64,000 nt of DNA from CAIJXB01 sp964455905 (GCA_964455905.1 CAYVYN010000002.1:1-64000), one strand, 5' to 3'; counted from the first letter of the stretch, positions 9,166 through 17,836 are shown. The notes: a model not told the origin generated them from the sequence alone. Program-made: numbers and translations.

Positions 9166-9687
9166 ATGTCGGCAAAGGTTTATTGTGGAGACTTAAGTGT
9201 TATAAAGCCATGCAACTGTGACTACGGAAAGGGTATACAGCCACTTTCTGCAAGTCCAGAAGATCAACGGTTTGGTTTTATTTTGGAATGTATAAAGAAA
9301 ATTAGTGCTGTAGCGCTTGGGGTTTTCTCTGCTTTTATAAGTTTAAAATTATTTGTGCCATTTTTTCTTGCGGGTATTTGTATTGGAATTCATAGTTACA
9401 TGCAAGATAAAGCAGGAACGAATCCTTTAGATTCTGTTTCGTCTTGTGCGCATGGATTATTAGAGCAGTTAACGGGTGTTAAATTACCTTGGCCAGTGTC
9501 TGTGGCTGCCAATACAGCTGTTATGGTTTGCCACATAGACCATCATGAGGTTGTGTTTGTGCCGATTATAGGAGTTTCTCTTGGAGCTTGGGTTGGTCAA
9601 ACTGGATCGTATTATGGCGCTCTTATGTATAAGAAGATAGATGTCTATTTGGGAGAAGGATTTTTGAAGAGAAGTTTTGTTGGATAG
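9166..9687 (+). CDS. Small membrane protein, divergent from the Fur-family gene
   Basis: I do not recognise the family. The start is well supported by AAGGAG at 9153-9158. The 173-aa product has a cytosolic-looking N-terminus with a KPCNCDYG stretch near residue 18. A pair of hydrophobic helices covers about residues 45-82. A second hydrophobic region covers about residues 108-150 and contains CHIDHHE near residue 123. The Cys/His/Asp clusters could bind a metal ion. The position beside a Fur-type regulator, with a palindrome between them, suggests metal-controlled expression, perhaps in metal transport or handling. This is inference from context; no transporter family signature is visible. 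Confidence 0.65.
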   Translation: MSAKVYCGDLSVIKPCNCDYGKGIQPLSASPEDQRFGFILECIKKISAVALGVFSAFISLKLFVPFFLAGICIGIHSYMQDKAGTNPLDSVSSCAHGLLEQLTGVKLPWPVSVAANTAVMVCHIDHHEVVFVPIIGVSLGAWVGQTGSYYGALMYKKIDVYLGEGFLKRSFVG

Positions 9688-9765
9688 CTTTTATTTTTTA
9701 GTTTGAGTTGTGTGACTTTTTAGTGCACAAATTAAAGATTCTTCGGTTTTCGATAAGAAATAAAT

Positions 9766-9794
9766 GGCAGCCTCCGATAGGGAGGGGGGCTGCC
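9766..9794. terminator. Stem-loop between two convergent genes
   Basis: GGCAGCCTCC at 9766-9775 pairs with GGAGG..GGCTGCC at 9781-9794 over a 5-base loop, with a small bulge. It lies between the membrane protein gene ending at 9687 and the minus-strand gene ending at 9826, so it could end both. The T-tract on either side is weak. Confidence 0.4.
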
Positions 9795-9825
9795 TCTTAG
9801 CAAGTCTTTTATTCAAAGAGGATTA

Positions 9826-10395
9826 TTAGAATGAAATCCCGTATTTGATATACATTAAAGGAAAATACATTGAAGACGTCTTTTTTGAGGTTATCCACAT
9901 AGAGGGAATGGCCACATGCATTTCGATAAAATGTCTATGATTATCAGATCTTTTAAGCTCTTTACCAAAAAGAAAATCAGGAGATATTGTACCCCCACCT
10001 TCTTTATCGTTAGTAATAACACCGCTACCGAGCAATCCTAAGCCCAGGTATCCAGAGTTTTTTCGTAAAGGACTCAAATAATAATGTCCGACTAGGTGAG
10101 CGCTTAGTTGGTGTGCATAACCTATAGTCGAAAAACTAACGGCTGTATCCCAACCAAATTGACCATAGCGCGTTCTATATCCAATACCGAAATTAGGGAC
10201 AAAAACAATAGGACCTACGCCTAAAGAAACATAACGGTAGGAATCGTATACCCGACAACCTGATTTGGAATCGGATGTTTCTGTTTGAGCTTCAGCTGTA
10301 CAAGTGTCATTCGTTATAGATTGACAGTAAGCTGAATTTTTAAAGAAAAAATTAACAGTAAAGATAAATATAAGAAAACAGATTTTGTTTTTCAT
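9826..10395 (-). CDS. Small outer-membrane beta-barrel-like protein
   Basis: The 189-aa product has a clear signal peptide (charged start, hydrophobic core to about residue 20, then NSAYCQS). The mature protein alternates polar and aromatic residues in short strands: YRYVSLGVGPIVFVPNFGIGYR, FGWDTAVSFSTIGY, GYLGLGLLGSG. It ends in Phe, as many outer-membrane barrels do. It is too short for a porin and is more like an 8-strand barrel. No named family is recognised. The next 288 bases upstream (10396-10683) are very AT-rich and carry no gene that I can support. Confidence 0.6.
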   Translation of the reverse strand: MKNKICFLIFIFTVNFFFKNSAYCQSITNDTCTAEAQTETSDSKSGCRVYDSYRYVSLGVGPIVFVPNFGIGYRTRYGQFGWDTAVSFSTIGYAHQLSAHLVGHYYLSPLRKNSGYLGLGLLGSGVITNDKEGGGTISPDFLFGKELKRSDNHRHFIEMHVAIPSMWITSKKTSSMYFPLMYIKYGISF

Positions 10396-10683
10396 TATGG
10401 TATTCCAGTATTTTAATGAAGAATGAGGTCACTAATTTACATTTAAAACATGATTAATTCAAGTTGAATAATTTATTTAATTTTTAATGTTTTTCGCATT
10501 TTTGTGGATGTGTATTTTTTATTTTTGTATTGGTTTTTTTTAGAAAATATTTACAAAACGTCAGATAAGGGCTGGTATATGAGTGGGGGAGCAACGCTAC
10601 TTGATGGATTCATAGTTAGATGTTTTTTGTTCAAGATAGGGGAGGAAAAGAGTTCCCTGTGAAGTCTTGGTATGCAAATACAA

Positions 10684-11571
10684 TTAAAGGTGATTCTGAT
10701 AATCTTGTATAAGCTCTTGAATTACATGTTTTGCGTTAGTTGCTAATACAGGATTCGTGTGCTTGTAATAGGGCAGTGCAATAAGTGCATTGGATAGAGC
10801 CCACCCACGACCTCTTTCCCAAGTAGCCTCATCTACTCCTATTGCAGAACGAAAACTATCTCTCATACGAGAGGGCAATAAATTCCAAGCAACGATCAAG
10901 TCACATGCTGGATCGCCTATTCCTAAGTTGCCAAAATCAATAACGCTGCTTAATTTTTCTTTTTGAATGAGTAAATTACCAGGAGAAAGGTCACCGTGCA
11001 TCCAAACGAAAGGTTTAGACCATTGAGGTGCTTTTAATGCTCTTTGCCAGAGTGCTGTTACTGTGTGGACGTCTATCATGTCTCCTAGTTGCTGAATGGC
11101 TTTTCGTGTTTCCTTATCTTTTTTTTCTAATGGAATTCCGCGACTACATAGAGGTCCATGCGGTAGATCAATTTGGTGCAGTGCTTTGATGAATATGATG
11201 AGGTCATTCCCTAACGATTCAGGCACTTGGTTAATAAGGGGATTGTTTCCTTCAAGCCAGTTATAAACGGACCAGGGCCACGGATACTCTTTGCTTGGAT
11301 TACCTTTTTTAAGAGGAAGCGGAATAGAAACTGGCAGGAATGGGGCTATTTTGGGAAGCCATTTAAATTCCTTATATACATTTTCTACTGCCCAATCTAT
11401 ACGTGGTAGCCTAACTAGCTTATCTTTTCCCATACGATATAATGCATTGTCTGTGCCTATAGATGGCACAGGTTTGAGTGGCAAGTTGGACCATTGAGGA
11501 AATTGGTGTGCAATAAGTTTTTGGACAAGAGATTCGTCAATATGAAACTCATTTTCATGCATTTTTACCAT
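10684..11571 (-). CDS. Aminoglycoside/macrolide phosphotransferase-like kinase
   Basis: The 295-aa protein belongs to the APH/choline-kinase fold. The catalytic motif HGDLSPGNLL lies near residue 200, and the metal-binding VIDFGNLGIGDPACDL follows near residue 220, with the expected D..N and DFG-like spacing. The N-lobe shows a nucleotide-pocket pattern, TDNALYRMGKDKLVRLPR. Such enzymes move the gamma-phosphate of ATP or GTP to an antibiotic hydroxyl or to a cell metabolite; the substrate cannot be predicted. The start overlaps the end of the GNAT-GrpB gene by 17 bases, so the two are translationally coupled. Length is normal for the family. Confidence 0.85.
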   Translation of the reverse strand: MVKMHENEFHIDESLVQKLIAHQFPQWSNLPLKPVPSIGTDNALYRMGKDKLVRLPRIDWAVENVYKEFKWLPKIAPFLPVSIPLPLKKGNPSKEYPWPWSVYNWLEGNNPLINQVPESLGNDLIIFIKALHQIDLPHGPLCSRGIPLEKKDKETRKAIQQLGDMIDVHTVTALWQRALKAPQWSKPFVWMHGDLSPGNLLIQKEKLSSVIDFGNLGIGDPACDLIVAWNLLPSRMRDSFRSAIGVDEATWERGRGWALSNALIALPYYKHTNPVLATNAKHVIQELIQDYQNHL

Positions 11572-12649
11572 AAGATTCCTTAGTCAAAGCTTTGATTTTT
11601 TTGAATATTGGCTCTTTCATTTCGCGGTATTGGTGCCCGTCTTGGTTTGCGAGCGTTGCTGCGTGCTTTTTGATATTAGCGTACTCTTCTGCAGCTTCGG
11701 GGTGAGCTCTTAAGTAATCTCTAAATCCAATTAGCTCACTCCATTCGTTGCTATCGGAATAAAGCAAATGAATGTGGTATCTACGGCTACCTTCTTCTTT
11801 GTCTGCTAAGTAGGTGACAAAATAAAATCGATTAGAAGTGCTAAAAGAAGGTCTAAATTCATATCCAAGGTTCTGTAGCGTAGTACATGCATGATTCATC
11901 TCTTCTTTCTTCACTAAGATCGCAATATCAATAATTCCTTTGCCTCCCAAATTAGAAATTGAAGTGCTCCCAACGTGTTCGATAGCCAAAGCGTTTTTAA
12001 GAAACGAAAAAATTCTTTTTTTTTCATTTTGGAAGAGTTCGGGGAAAATCTTACTATAAGGTTTATAGACGTATTTGTTTTTGATGTGAGTATTTTGTCG
12101 CCATTTTTGTTCGTTAACGCGATAAAGTACATGTCTTCTTAGAGGATGACCTTCTGGCAATTTGGGATGATCAAAATCTTCTTTTGAATCATGATGCATG
12201 CCTATTTTTTCCATGATGCGCCTTGAGCGCATATTTTGCGTAGCTGTAAAAGAAACAATTTCTTTCAATTTTAAGGTCTCAAAAGCATAGGTCAAGACGG
12301 CTTGCGCTCCTTCTGTTGCATATCCTTTTCCCCAGTGCTGAGAGGCCAGTCGCCATCCAATTTCAATAGCAGGGGTAAAATGCGCTGGAAAAGACAGGTT
12401 ATCTTCATTGTTTAGTCCTATGAAGCCAATAAAATCAGCAACTTCTGGAATAGTGACTGCCCACAGTCCGTAACCTCTTTCTTCCATTTTTTTCTGTATT
12501 TGACGTGCTAAGTTGTCGCTGTTTTCTTTTGAAAGGGGCGAAGGAAAGTACTCCATCACTTTGGCGTCGGCATTTAGAGTTGCAAAGGGTTCCCAGTCTG
12601 ATTCTTGCCAAGGTCGTAAAATTAACCTTTTTGTTTTAATTGTAGTCAT
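11555..12649 (-). CDS. GNAT acetyltransferase fused to a GrpB (UPF0157) nucleotidyltransferase domain
   Basis: The 364-aa protein has two domains. Residues about 1-175 are a RimJ/RimL-type GNAT: TKRLILRPWQESDWEP, WAVTIPEVADFIGFIGL, EIGWRLASQHWGKGYATEGAQAVLTYAF (the acetyl-CoA loop, given here in part) and SRRIMEKIGM. Residues about 185-350 are a GrpB domain: YSKIFPELFQNEKKRI, IEHVGSTSISNLGGKGIIDIAI and YHIHLLY. GrpB belongs to the DNA polymerase beta-like nucleotidyltransferase fold, and the GSTS..GKG..D pattern fits its active site. Targets of both activities are unknown. The downstream APH gene overlaps it. Both family calls are secure; the fusion itself is intact with no stop or frameshift. 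Confidence 0.87.
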   Translation of the reverse strand: MTTIKTKRLILRPWQESDWEPFATLNADAKVMEYFPSPLSKENSDNLARQIQKKMEERGYGLWAVTIPEVADFIGFIGLNNEDNLSFPAHFTPAIEIGWRLASQHWGKGYATEGAQAVLTYAFETLKLKEIVSFTATQNMRSRRIMEKIGMHHDSKEDFDHPKLPEGHPLRRHVLYRVNEQKWRQNTHIKNKYVYKPYSKIFPELFQNEKKRIFSFLKNALAIEHVGSTSISNLGGKGIIDIAILVKKEEMNHACTTLQNLGYEFRPSFSTSNRFYFVTYLADKEEGSRRYHIHLLYSDSNEWSELIGFRDYLRAHPEAAEEYANIKKHAATLANQDGHQYREMKEPIFKKIKALTKESYGKNA

Positions 12650-12849
12650 AGAATCCTTGAATAGAATTGGGTGATTTGTAGTGCTTTTTAGTTGGAAATT
12701 CTTAGTTGTTATTTTTTATAGGTTAGTAAATCTACATTTAAAATGCTTCTCAATTATTCATAGTGTGAAGGATAGTGGTCTTTTTACTGTGGACTCGAGC
12801 AATGTCACAATATTAAGAAAGTCCGTAATCAGAGTCTGTGAGCTAGATT

Positions 12850-13293
12850 TTATATTCTATTTTTAGAAAGAAATCCTTGCTTGTCTGAACGAACTCAAGC
12901 AGGTCTTGAAGTAGTAGGTCTTCTAATCGGTATGGATCAAGTTTATTGTATTCTTCGTTTTTTCTTAATTATCACGTAGGACCTCATAGTTCAAATGACT
13001 CTTTTGTCTTTGTATGCTCACTCATCAAAATCAGTAATGACTTCATAGGTGTTTCTACCCATGATTATGGTATCAATGGAGCTTATAAACTTCTTAATCG
13101 AGATTACCATCTTTGAAAGCAGCATAGTCATCAATGCATGGAAACTTTTGAGTGTGAAAATTGCTTTCCTATAGATTTTTCCATTCGCATTAATTTAAAA
13201 TGTTTTTTCTTCGATTGCCATGCTTTTATCTTATCAGAAATTGTAGAAACAAAGGAAGATTCATGGGGGTTTGCGGAAGAATTACTCTCGTGA
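12850..13293 (+). pseudogene. Decayed coding region of unknown family
   Basis: No intact gene fills 12650-13321. On the plus strand a reading frame can be followed from about 12851 (ERTQAGLEVVGLLIGMDQVY) to a run of six T at 12958-12963. There it shifts to a second frame (FLNYHVGPHSSNDSFVFV) that continues to a TGA at 13114. The same frame then runs on (ECENCFPIDFSIRINL, EIVETKEDSWGFAEELLS) to a stop at 13291. One frameshift and one stop thus break about 145 codons. I do not recognise the protein. The rest of the gap (12650-12849) shows nothing else. Confidence 0.4.
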
Positions 13294-13321
13294 TTTTATA
13301 AATAGGAGTCAGTAGAGGGCA

Positions 13322-14155
13322 TTACGGAGAGGTAAAATCACAAGATAGACTTTGTTTCTCCCAGGAAGAAAGGTTTTCATGTAGCTCTTTTAATTTTTTA
13401 TGTGCCCTTGCGTAGGCCGAAGCTCCGAGCACAAGGTGGAGAGGGGGTTTTTCTGATAGAATGGCTTCAATGATCACTGTTGCTGCTAAAGTAGGATCGC
13501 CTGGTTGTTTATTATGGTTCTCTATGGCGTAGTTGCGTAAGCTGCTTTTTTCGTAGTCAGGGATCGTTTGTTTTGTGACTACGATGGAGCTACCAAGGAA
13601 ATCTGTACGAAATGGTCCAGGTTCGACGACTGTGACATGAATTCCAAGAGGAGCCACTTCCTTTGCTAGAGATTCGGAAAGCCCTGCTACGGCAAATTTT
13701 GTAGCGCTATAAAGACCTCCGCCAGGAAAGCCAACAAGCCCTACAATAGAAGAGATGTTCACGATATGACCGCTTCGCTTTTCACGCATATGAGGCAGAA
13801 CAGCTCGCGTAAGTCGCAGTAATCCAAAGAAGTTCACTTCAAAAATATCTAGAATTTCTTGATCGGCTACTTCTTCAATAGCCCCAAGTAATCCATAGCC
13901 TGCGTTATTGACAAGAACATCAATGCGTCCAAAATGATCGATGGCTTGCTGAGTTACTTTGGAAATTTCGGTAGGATTACATAGATTTAACGGTAAGGTT
14001 AGAAGGCGCTCTTCATATTCTGGAAAAAGAGATAGAACTTTATCGGGAGTTCTTGACAACGCAACGACATAATCACCCCGTTTGAGCGCAGCATGAACGA
14101 GCTCTTTACCGAATCCCTGAGAAGTACCTGTAATAAGCCAAACAAGATTTTCCAT
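13322..14155 (-). CDS. Short-chain dehydrogenase/reductase (classical SDR)
   Basis: The 277-aa protein is a classical SDR. The NAD(P)-binding motif TGTSQGFG lies at residues about 9-16, NNAG near residue 85 and NISS near residue 135. The catalytic YSATK lies near residue 148, with the active-site serine ahead of it in the NISS region. The PG turn (VEPGPFRTDF) follows the active site. An Arg after beta-2 (LSRTPDK) suggests NADP(H). SDRs of this branch reduce or oxidise small carbonyls or alcohols; the substrate is unknown. The protein is cytosolic, intact and of normal length. No partner gene is obvious: the neighbours on both sides are decayed. Confidence 0.9.
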   Translation of the reverse strand: MENLVWLITGTSQGFGKELVHAALKRGDYVVALSRTPDKVLSLFPEYEERLLTLPLNLCNPTEISKVTQQAIDHFGRIDVLVNNAGYGLLGAIEEVADQEILDIFEVNFFGLLRLTRAVLPHMREKRSGHIVNISSIVGLVGFPGGGLYSATKFAVAGLSESLAKEVAPLGIHVTVVEPGPFRTDFLGSSIVVTKQTIPDYEKSSLRNYAIENHNKQPGDPTLAATVIIEAILSEKPPLHLVLGASAYARAHKKLKELHENLSSWEKQSLSCDFTSP

Positions 14156-14711
14156 CGTCAGCAGTCCTTAAATATAATTTTAATCTGAGCAGGAGAATAG
14201 CTCTCTCTTATTTAACCTGCAAGCCATTAGTGTCATAACTCTATTTTTAAAGAAAACTAGTAAAAATGTATTCAGGGGAAATAGTGTTTTTTGTTTTCGT
14301 TAAAATTTAAAGGTAAAAACTCGAGTAGACTTTTTTATAAGTTTTCTCGCCTCTTCAAGGGCAGAAGTGCAGTTCAATTTATACGTGGAGAGATGATCTC
14401 TATAATCAACCTAGATTTTAAGAATCGTTCAAAGGAGTGGGTGGGACGTGTTCAAAATATTTGATTGAGAAAAAAATAATCGAATAGCTCTCAAATTTAG
14501 ACAAAAACTCTATATTTTTGTATTATTTTAATGAAATTAAATTATATAAAAACAGGAAGAAATAATTATTTTTTCATTTAAAATCTAGGTGATAGATTCG
14601 CGATTTTTCATAAGTTTTTTAAAAATCTTGATTCTCTTATAATTTCTCTCTGACTTGGTGTTAGACAATAACAGAAGATAAAAATGTGATGAGTTATGAA
14701 TATATATAGTA
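14156..14711. other. Gene-free stretch with a short serine recombinase scar
   Basis: No supportable intact gene is present. A 38-base segment at 14408-14445 (plus strand) reads NLDFKNRSKEWVG, which matches the last residues of the decayed recombinase copies at 19.4 kb (LDFKNRPKEWG) and 26.75 kb (LGFKNRPKKWG). Only this tail remains, preceded by a stop. The rest is AT-rich with no recognised signal. Confidence 0.5.
14408..14445 (+). pseudogene. Remnant of serine recombinase C-terminus
   Basis: The DNA here is nearly identical to the corresponding tail at 19.4 kb (shared TAGATTTTAAGAATCGT, then AAAG.A.TGGG). It encodes LDFKNRSKEW in one frame. No upstream recombinase sequence is recognisable. 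It is the third and shortest copy in the window and has the same orientation as the others. Confidence 0.5.
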
Positions 14712-15155
14712 GTGACGCAAGTTCCTTGTTTTTTAATACCTGCTACAGCCTTAAACCTTATTTCTCGAATGGCAGGAATTTCTTCGTTTGAATCTGTACA
14801 GAATTTTACTCTGAAAAGTACTAATGCCATCTACCGAACTTTAAGGGTGTCTCTGGTAGCAATTCCTGTTATTTTTCTCTTCCTATCAGCTTCTGGAATT
14901 AATACATTTTTACCTGGGTTTTTGAAGCCACAAAATGTATTCTTTAATTCCATTCATGAAATGGTAGAGCCCTTAGGCTCTCTTTAAACAATACGGGTTA
15001 TAGTTCCAAATGTTACTAAAGTCATCGGTACAGAGGTAGAGATGTCTGCCCTAGATGGAGCTGAAGAATATTTTCGGGCTTTATCTAGCCAAAATTACTT
15101 AAGAGAGGTGGTGGCATATTCTTTAGTTTGCCATTACAGTTACACCCGTTTTTAG
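14712..15155 (+). pseudogene. Possible decayed gene with one in-frame stop
   Basis: From a GTG at 14712 one frame encodes about 91 residues with a hydrophobic segment (RVSLVAIPVIFLFLSASG) to a TAA at 14985. The same frame continues without further stops (VIVPNVTKVIGTEVEMSALD, GAEEYFRALSSQNYL) to a TAG at 15153. The character of the second half suggests former coding sequence. I do not recognise the family, and no good ribosome binding site is seen. The call is tentative. Confidence 0.3.
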
Positions 15156-15262
15156 TATAACTGAAAATAAATCCATAAAGATGTTTGGAAAATTCACTTC
15201 GAATGAAGTGAATTTCTAATTTATCTAGAAAATAATGTTTATTTGTAGGCGTCTCGGAAAAT

Positions 15263-15802
15263 TTAGCTATTTGAAGAAATATTAAAAAATTCAAATCCTT
15301 CAGCAATATCAATCCTTTCAGAGTCTCCCTCTGGATCCTCAATCGCATCAACAGTATCCATAAGTGCATCTACGATAGTTGGTCCATGTTCATTTAAAAT
15401 GCCGTCGTTGAATTCTTCCCTAATCAGTTCCAATCGTCTTTTTGTGATGGAATGAACAAATACTCCTTTATCTCCACTGACTAGAATATCTAAATGAGCT
15501 TTTATTTTAGAGCCTAGCGAAACAAATTTTTCACTAGCCTCAATTTTAATGTGACCTGTTCTACTATTTAAATTATTCAATGCAATAACCGAAATCGCTT
15601 TAATAGATATCGTGTTTTTTGCTTTTAATGGAGCTAAAAAAACAACATTATAATCGCTCATATCTATAGATAAAGTTTTTGTGCTTTCAATCTTTTTGCT
15701 GAAAAGCGCAAACTTTGATTCATTTATTACGCAAACGTCAAAATAGTCGTTTTGTTTATAAAAAGAGGTTCTTATAGGTATTCCTGCAGCAGGCGTTGTC
15801 AT
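15263..15802 (-). CDS. Hypothetical protein, beta-rich (179 aa)
   Basis: I do not recognise this protein. The ATG at 15802 (MTTPAAGIPIR) is preferred to one 17 codons upstream because a GAGAG box precedes it. The middle of the protein has repeated short strands of the kind INESKFALFSKKI, SIKAISVIALNNLNSR, GHIKIEASEKFVSLG and AHLDILVSGDKGVFV. These resemble a right-handed beta-helix or polymer-forming domain. The C-terminal 50 residues are acidic and helical (EDPEGDSERIDIAEGF). No signal peptide is seen. Neighbours on both sides are decayed genes, so it may be a lineage-specific accessory protein. Confidence 0.5.
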   Translation of the reverse strand: MTTPAAGIPIRTSFYKQNDYFDVCVINESKFALFSKKIESTKTLSIDMSDYNVVFLAPLKAKNTISIKAISVIALNNLNSRTGHIKIEASEKFVSLGSKIKAHLDILVSGDKGVFVHSITKRRLELIREEFNDGILNEHGPTIVDALMDTVDAIEDPEGDSERIDIAEGFEFFNISSNS

Positions 15803-15962
15803 AAAATTTCTCTCTGGTATAATTTTAAATGTTTTGGAAAAAGAGAGTAGCATAAACTAACTAAAAAATCCAAGAAAAGATGAAAGTAAAAGGTATAGGT
15901 AAATTACTAATTATTGAATGGTGGTTTTGATATAAATCTGATGAAATTTTATTTTGTTTTTT

Positions 15963-16546
15963 TTAATTGTGCCAGGCGCGCATGATAAAACAACCTAATT
16001 GATTGCTTAGATGTAGAACAGGTCTAATAGTGGATGTATTAAATACGTTCATTAGTCTTACTTTTGTGTCTGTTAGCCAAGATCCAATTATGAGCTTATT
16101 ATCAGACATATTCGGATGTTGTTGGACTTTTTTATATGCCCAATTAACACCGTTATAGGCTGTGTGGCTTAGTGAATGAAATCCTAATATTAAAGCTGCA
16201 ATGCTAATAACGTGGCGAGGATGCCAAGGGTTAATAGCGAATATGGTATTAGGCCCAAATGCTTGATTTAGTTGATGAGTAGAAAAAAGGCATCCGATCA
16301 GTGAAGATATAACGAAAACTCCTGGAGAGAAACTCCTGCACTCAAAATCAACGAGATTTTAGCGCAAACACTAATTACTTTATTCGCTACTTGACCCCGT
16401 TTAGAATATTTTGAACAATCCTCAGTGGTTATTTCACGGCCTCGTGCAATTTGATAAATATCATAAGTTTCAACTATACCGAATGCAAAAGTTACAGTAC
16501 CTGCGATATTTTTGACACTTTTCTTGACTATTGGTTGATTTAACAA
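15963..16546 (-). pseudogene. Frameshifted membrane protein gene (about 194 codons)
   Basis: The N-terminal part (MLNQPIVKKSVKNIAG..., with EIYDIYQIARGREITT-like text near residue 27) reads from 16546 to about 16325, ending ...KISLILSAGVS. In the next frame the coding sequence clearly continues: PGVFVISSLIGCLFSTHQ, FGPNTIFAINPWHPRHVIS, IAALILGFHSLSHTAYNG, TDTKVRLMNVFNTSTIRPVL, ending at the stop at 15963-15965. The total span, 584 bases, is not a multiple of three, consistent with a single indel near 16320-16330. The product would have two hydrophobic regions. The family is unnamed. An intact relative elsewhere in the genome is likely, because the frames are otherwise clean. Confidence 0.65.
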
Positions 16547-16585
16547 ATGAATAGAAGCTCTAAATGTCGGATTGGCGCGTTATAC

Positions 16586-17836
16586 CTACTTGGAGTTCTG
16601 CAGAGGACTGAAAGTATTAAGAAGGGTTTTTGCTCTTTTTTCAGTTATGTCTCCATAATCTTCTCCCCCAAAAGATAATCCTGATTCCATTGTTTTATGT
16701 TTCCAAGAATCTGGAAGAATAATGTATCCATGAGCATCATTTGTTAGCCCGAAGATAGAAAGATGTTTAAATCCTAAGCTTTTTGCAAAAACTTTTAAGC
16801 TCTTCTCATAAAGGCAGCTTAATTCCCCGGGGATAGTGATGAAAGCGTGAGAATGATTTAAAACTATAACATTCATTTCAGTTTTATAATTTTCTACAGG
16901 AAGAATGAGGCCACCAGGGGTTGCCTTCGGTTGAAAAGAATAAGGTTCTTTTTTTGTAGCTATATGTAATGACTGCTCAGTTTCTGTCTTGTTCCAAATC
17001 TGCTGAACTCGTTCTGCAAGCGATTTGCCGAGAGATTCACAAGAATTGAACCCATCAGTTGTATTGGAGGGATTTGGAATAACATCCCCCTGTGCTCCAT
17101 TAAAATATATAGGTTGTACATCATGCCCTAAAAGAGATTGAATATGGTCACGTGCATATCCGACAAAATCGGATGAAAAAAGGCGGTTTTGACTTTTTAA
17201 GACTGTGGGGTGAATAGGGTAATTAAAGAGAATTGCAAAAGGCGAGCCATCCATTCTTGTGACTTTGATTACCGTAACATCCGATTCTGGAATCACATCT
17301 TTAGGCCAAGTTCCTCTATATGAGTTTAGTCCTTCGATACGCCCATAGCCAATTCCAATTTGCCCTTGAATCGTATTTTTACTTGCCTTAAGAATTGCTT
17401 CAACTGTTCTTTGAACATAAAAATCTCTGATGTTGGAGTCAAAGGGTCCTGCGAGACTAGCTCCTAAAAACGGAATATTGAGATACGCCCCTCCTCCAGA
17501 GTGAGTATGAGAGGAACCAATATAAATTTCGCATTCAACAAGCGCAGGGTCAGCATGTACTCTATTTGTAATTTCCTCTACCATTTCTGAAGTAAAACCT
17601 AAGTGATCAACACTACAAAAGACAACTTTTTTATCTCCGTTATCAATAAAAAGAGCTATTGCAAGAAGGGAATCATGAAGCCCTTCCATGCCTTCACCCT
17701 TTCTATTAGTATATCCTGCAGAAGGAGTTCCTATGGGGGGTGTGATATCTGCCTTCCCAACACCTACGGTGACGTTCGCGAAAATGATTGTTGGTAGAGC
17801 CAATAATAAAAATAAGTAGCGGGCAGTGGATTTCAT
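16586..17836 (-). CDS. Secreted neutral/alkaline ceramidase-fold protein lacking the canonical serine
   Basis: The 416-aa product has a signal peptide (cleavage near IIFANV). Its N-terminal VGVGKADITPPIGTPSAGY is the standard start of the neutral ceramidase-like N-terminal domain. Zinc-site segments are recognisable: SSHTHSGGG near residue 110, NYPIHPTVL near residue 208, PGELSCLYE near residue 345 and NDAHGYI near residue 373. In true neutral ceramidases the nucleophile is the Ser of GDVSPN; here the motif is GDVIPN near residue 252. The protein is also much shorter than ceramidases of about 650 aa and lacks the C-terminal domain. It is probably a metal-dependent hydrolase of unknown substrate acting outside the inner membrane. 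The start is the second of two ATGs, five bases from a GAGG box. Confidence 0.8.
   Translation of the reverse strand: MKSTARYLFLLLALPTIIFANVTVGVGKADITPPIGTPSAGYTNRKGEGMEGLHDSLLAIALFIDNGDKKVVFCSVDHLGFTSEMVEEITNRVHADPALVECEIYIGSSHTHSGGGAYLNIPFLGASLAGPFDSNIRDFYVQRTVEAILKASKNTIQGQIGIGYGRIEGLNSYRGTWPKDVIPESDVTVIKVTRMDGSPFAILFNYPIHPTVLKSQNRLFSSDFVGYARDHIQSLLGHDVQPIYFNGAQGDVIPNPSNTTDGFNSCESLGKSLAERVQQIWNKTETEQSLHIATKKEPYSFQPKATPGGLILPVENYKTEMNVIVLNHSHAFITIPGELSCLYEKSLKVFAKSLGFKHLSIFGLTNDAHGYIILPDSWKHKTMESGLSFGGEDYGDITEKRAKTLLNTFSPLQNSK

Noticed and set aside
12681..12866. Plus-strand frame of 61 codons upstream of the GNAT-GrpB gene
   Set aside because: No ribosome binding site, low-complexity hydrophobic composition, and stops in the next frames; nothing protein-like.
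14585..14830. Minus-strand frame of 81 codons
   Set aside because: It lies opposite the possible decayed gene at 14712-15155, with no binding site and a composition typical of antisense AT-rich DNA.
15085..15369. Minus-strand frame of 94 codons
   Set aside because: It overlaps the 3' end of the better supported gene at 15263-15802 in another frame and has an implausible composition.
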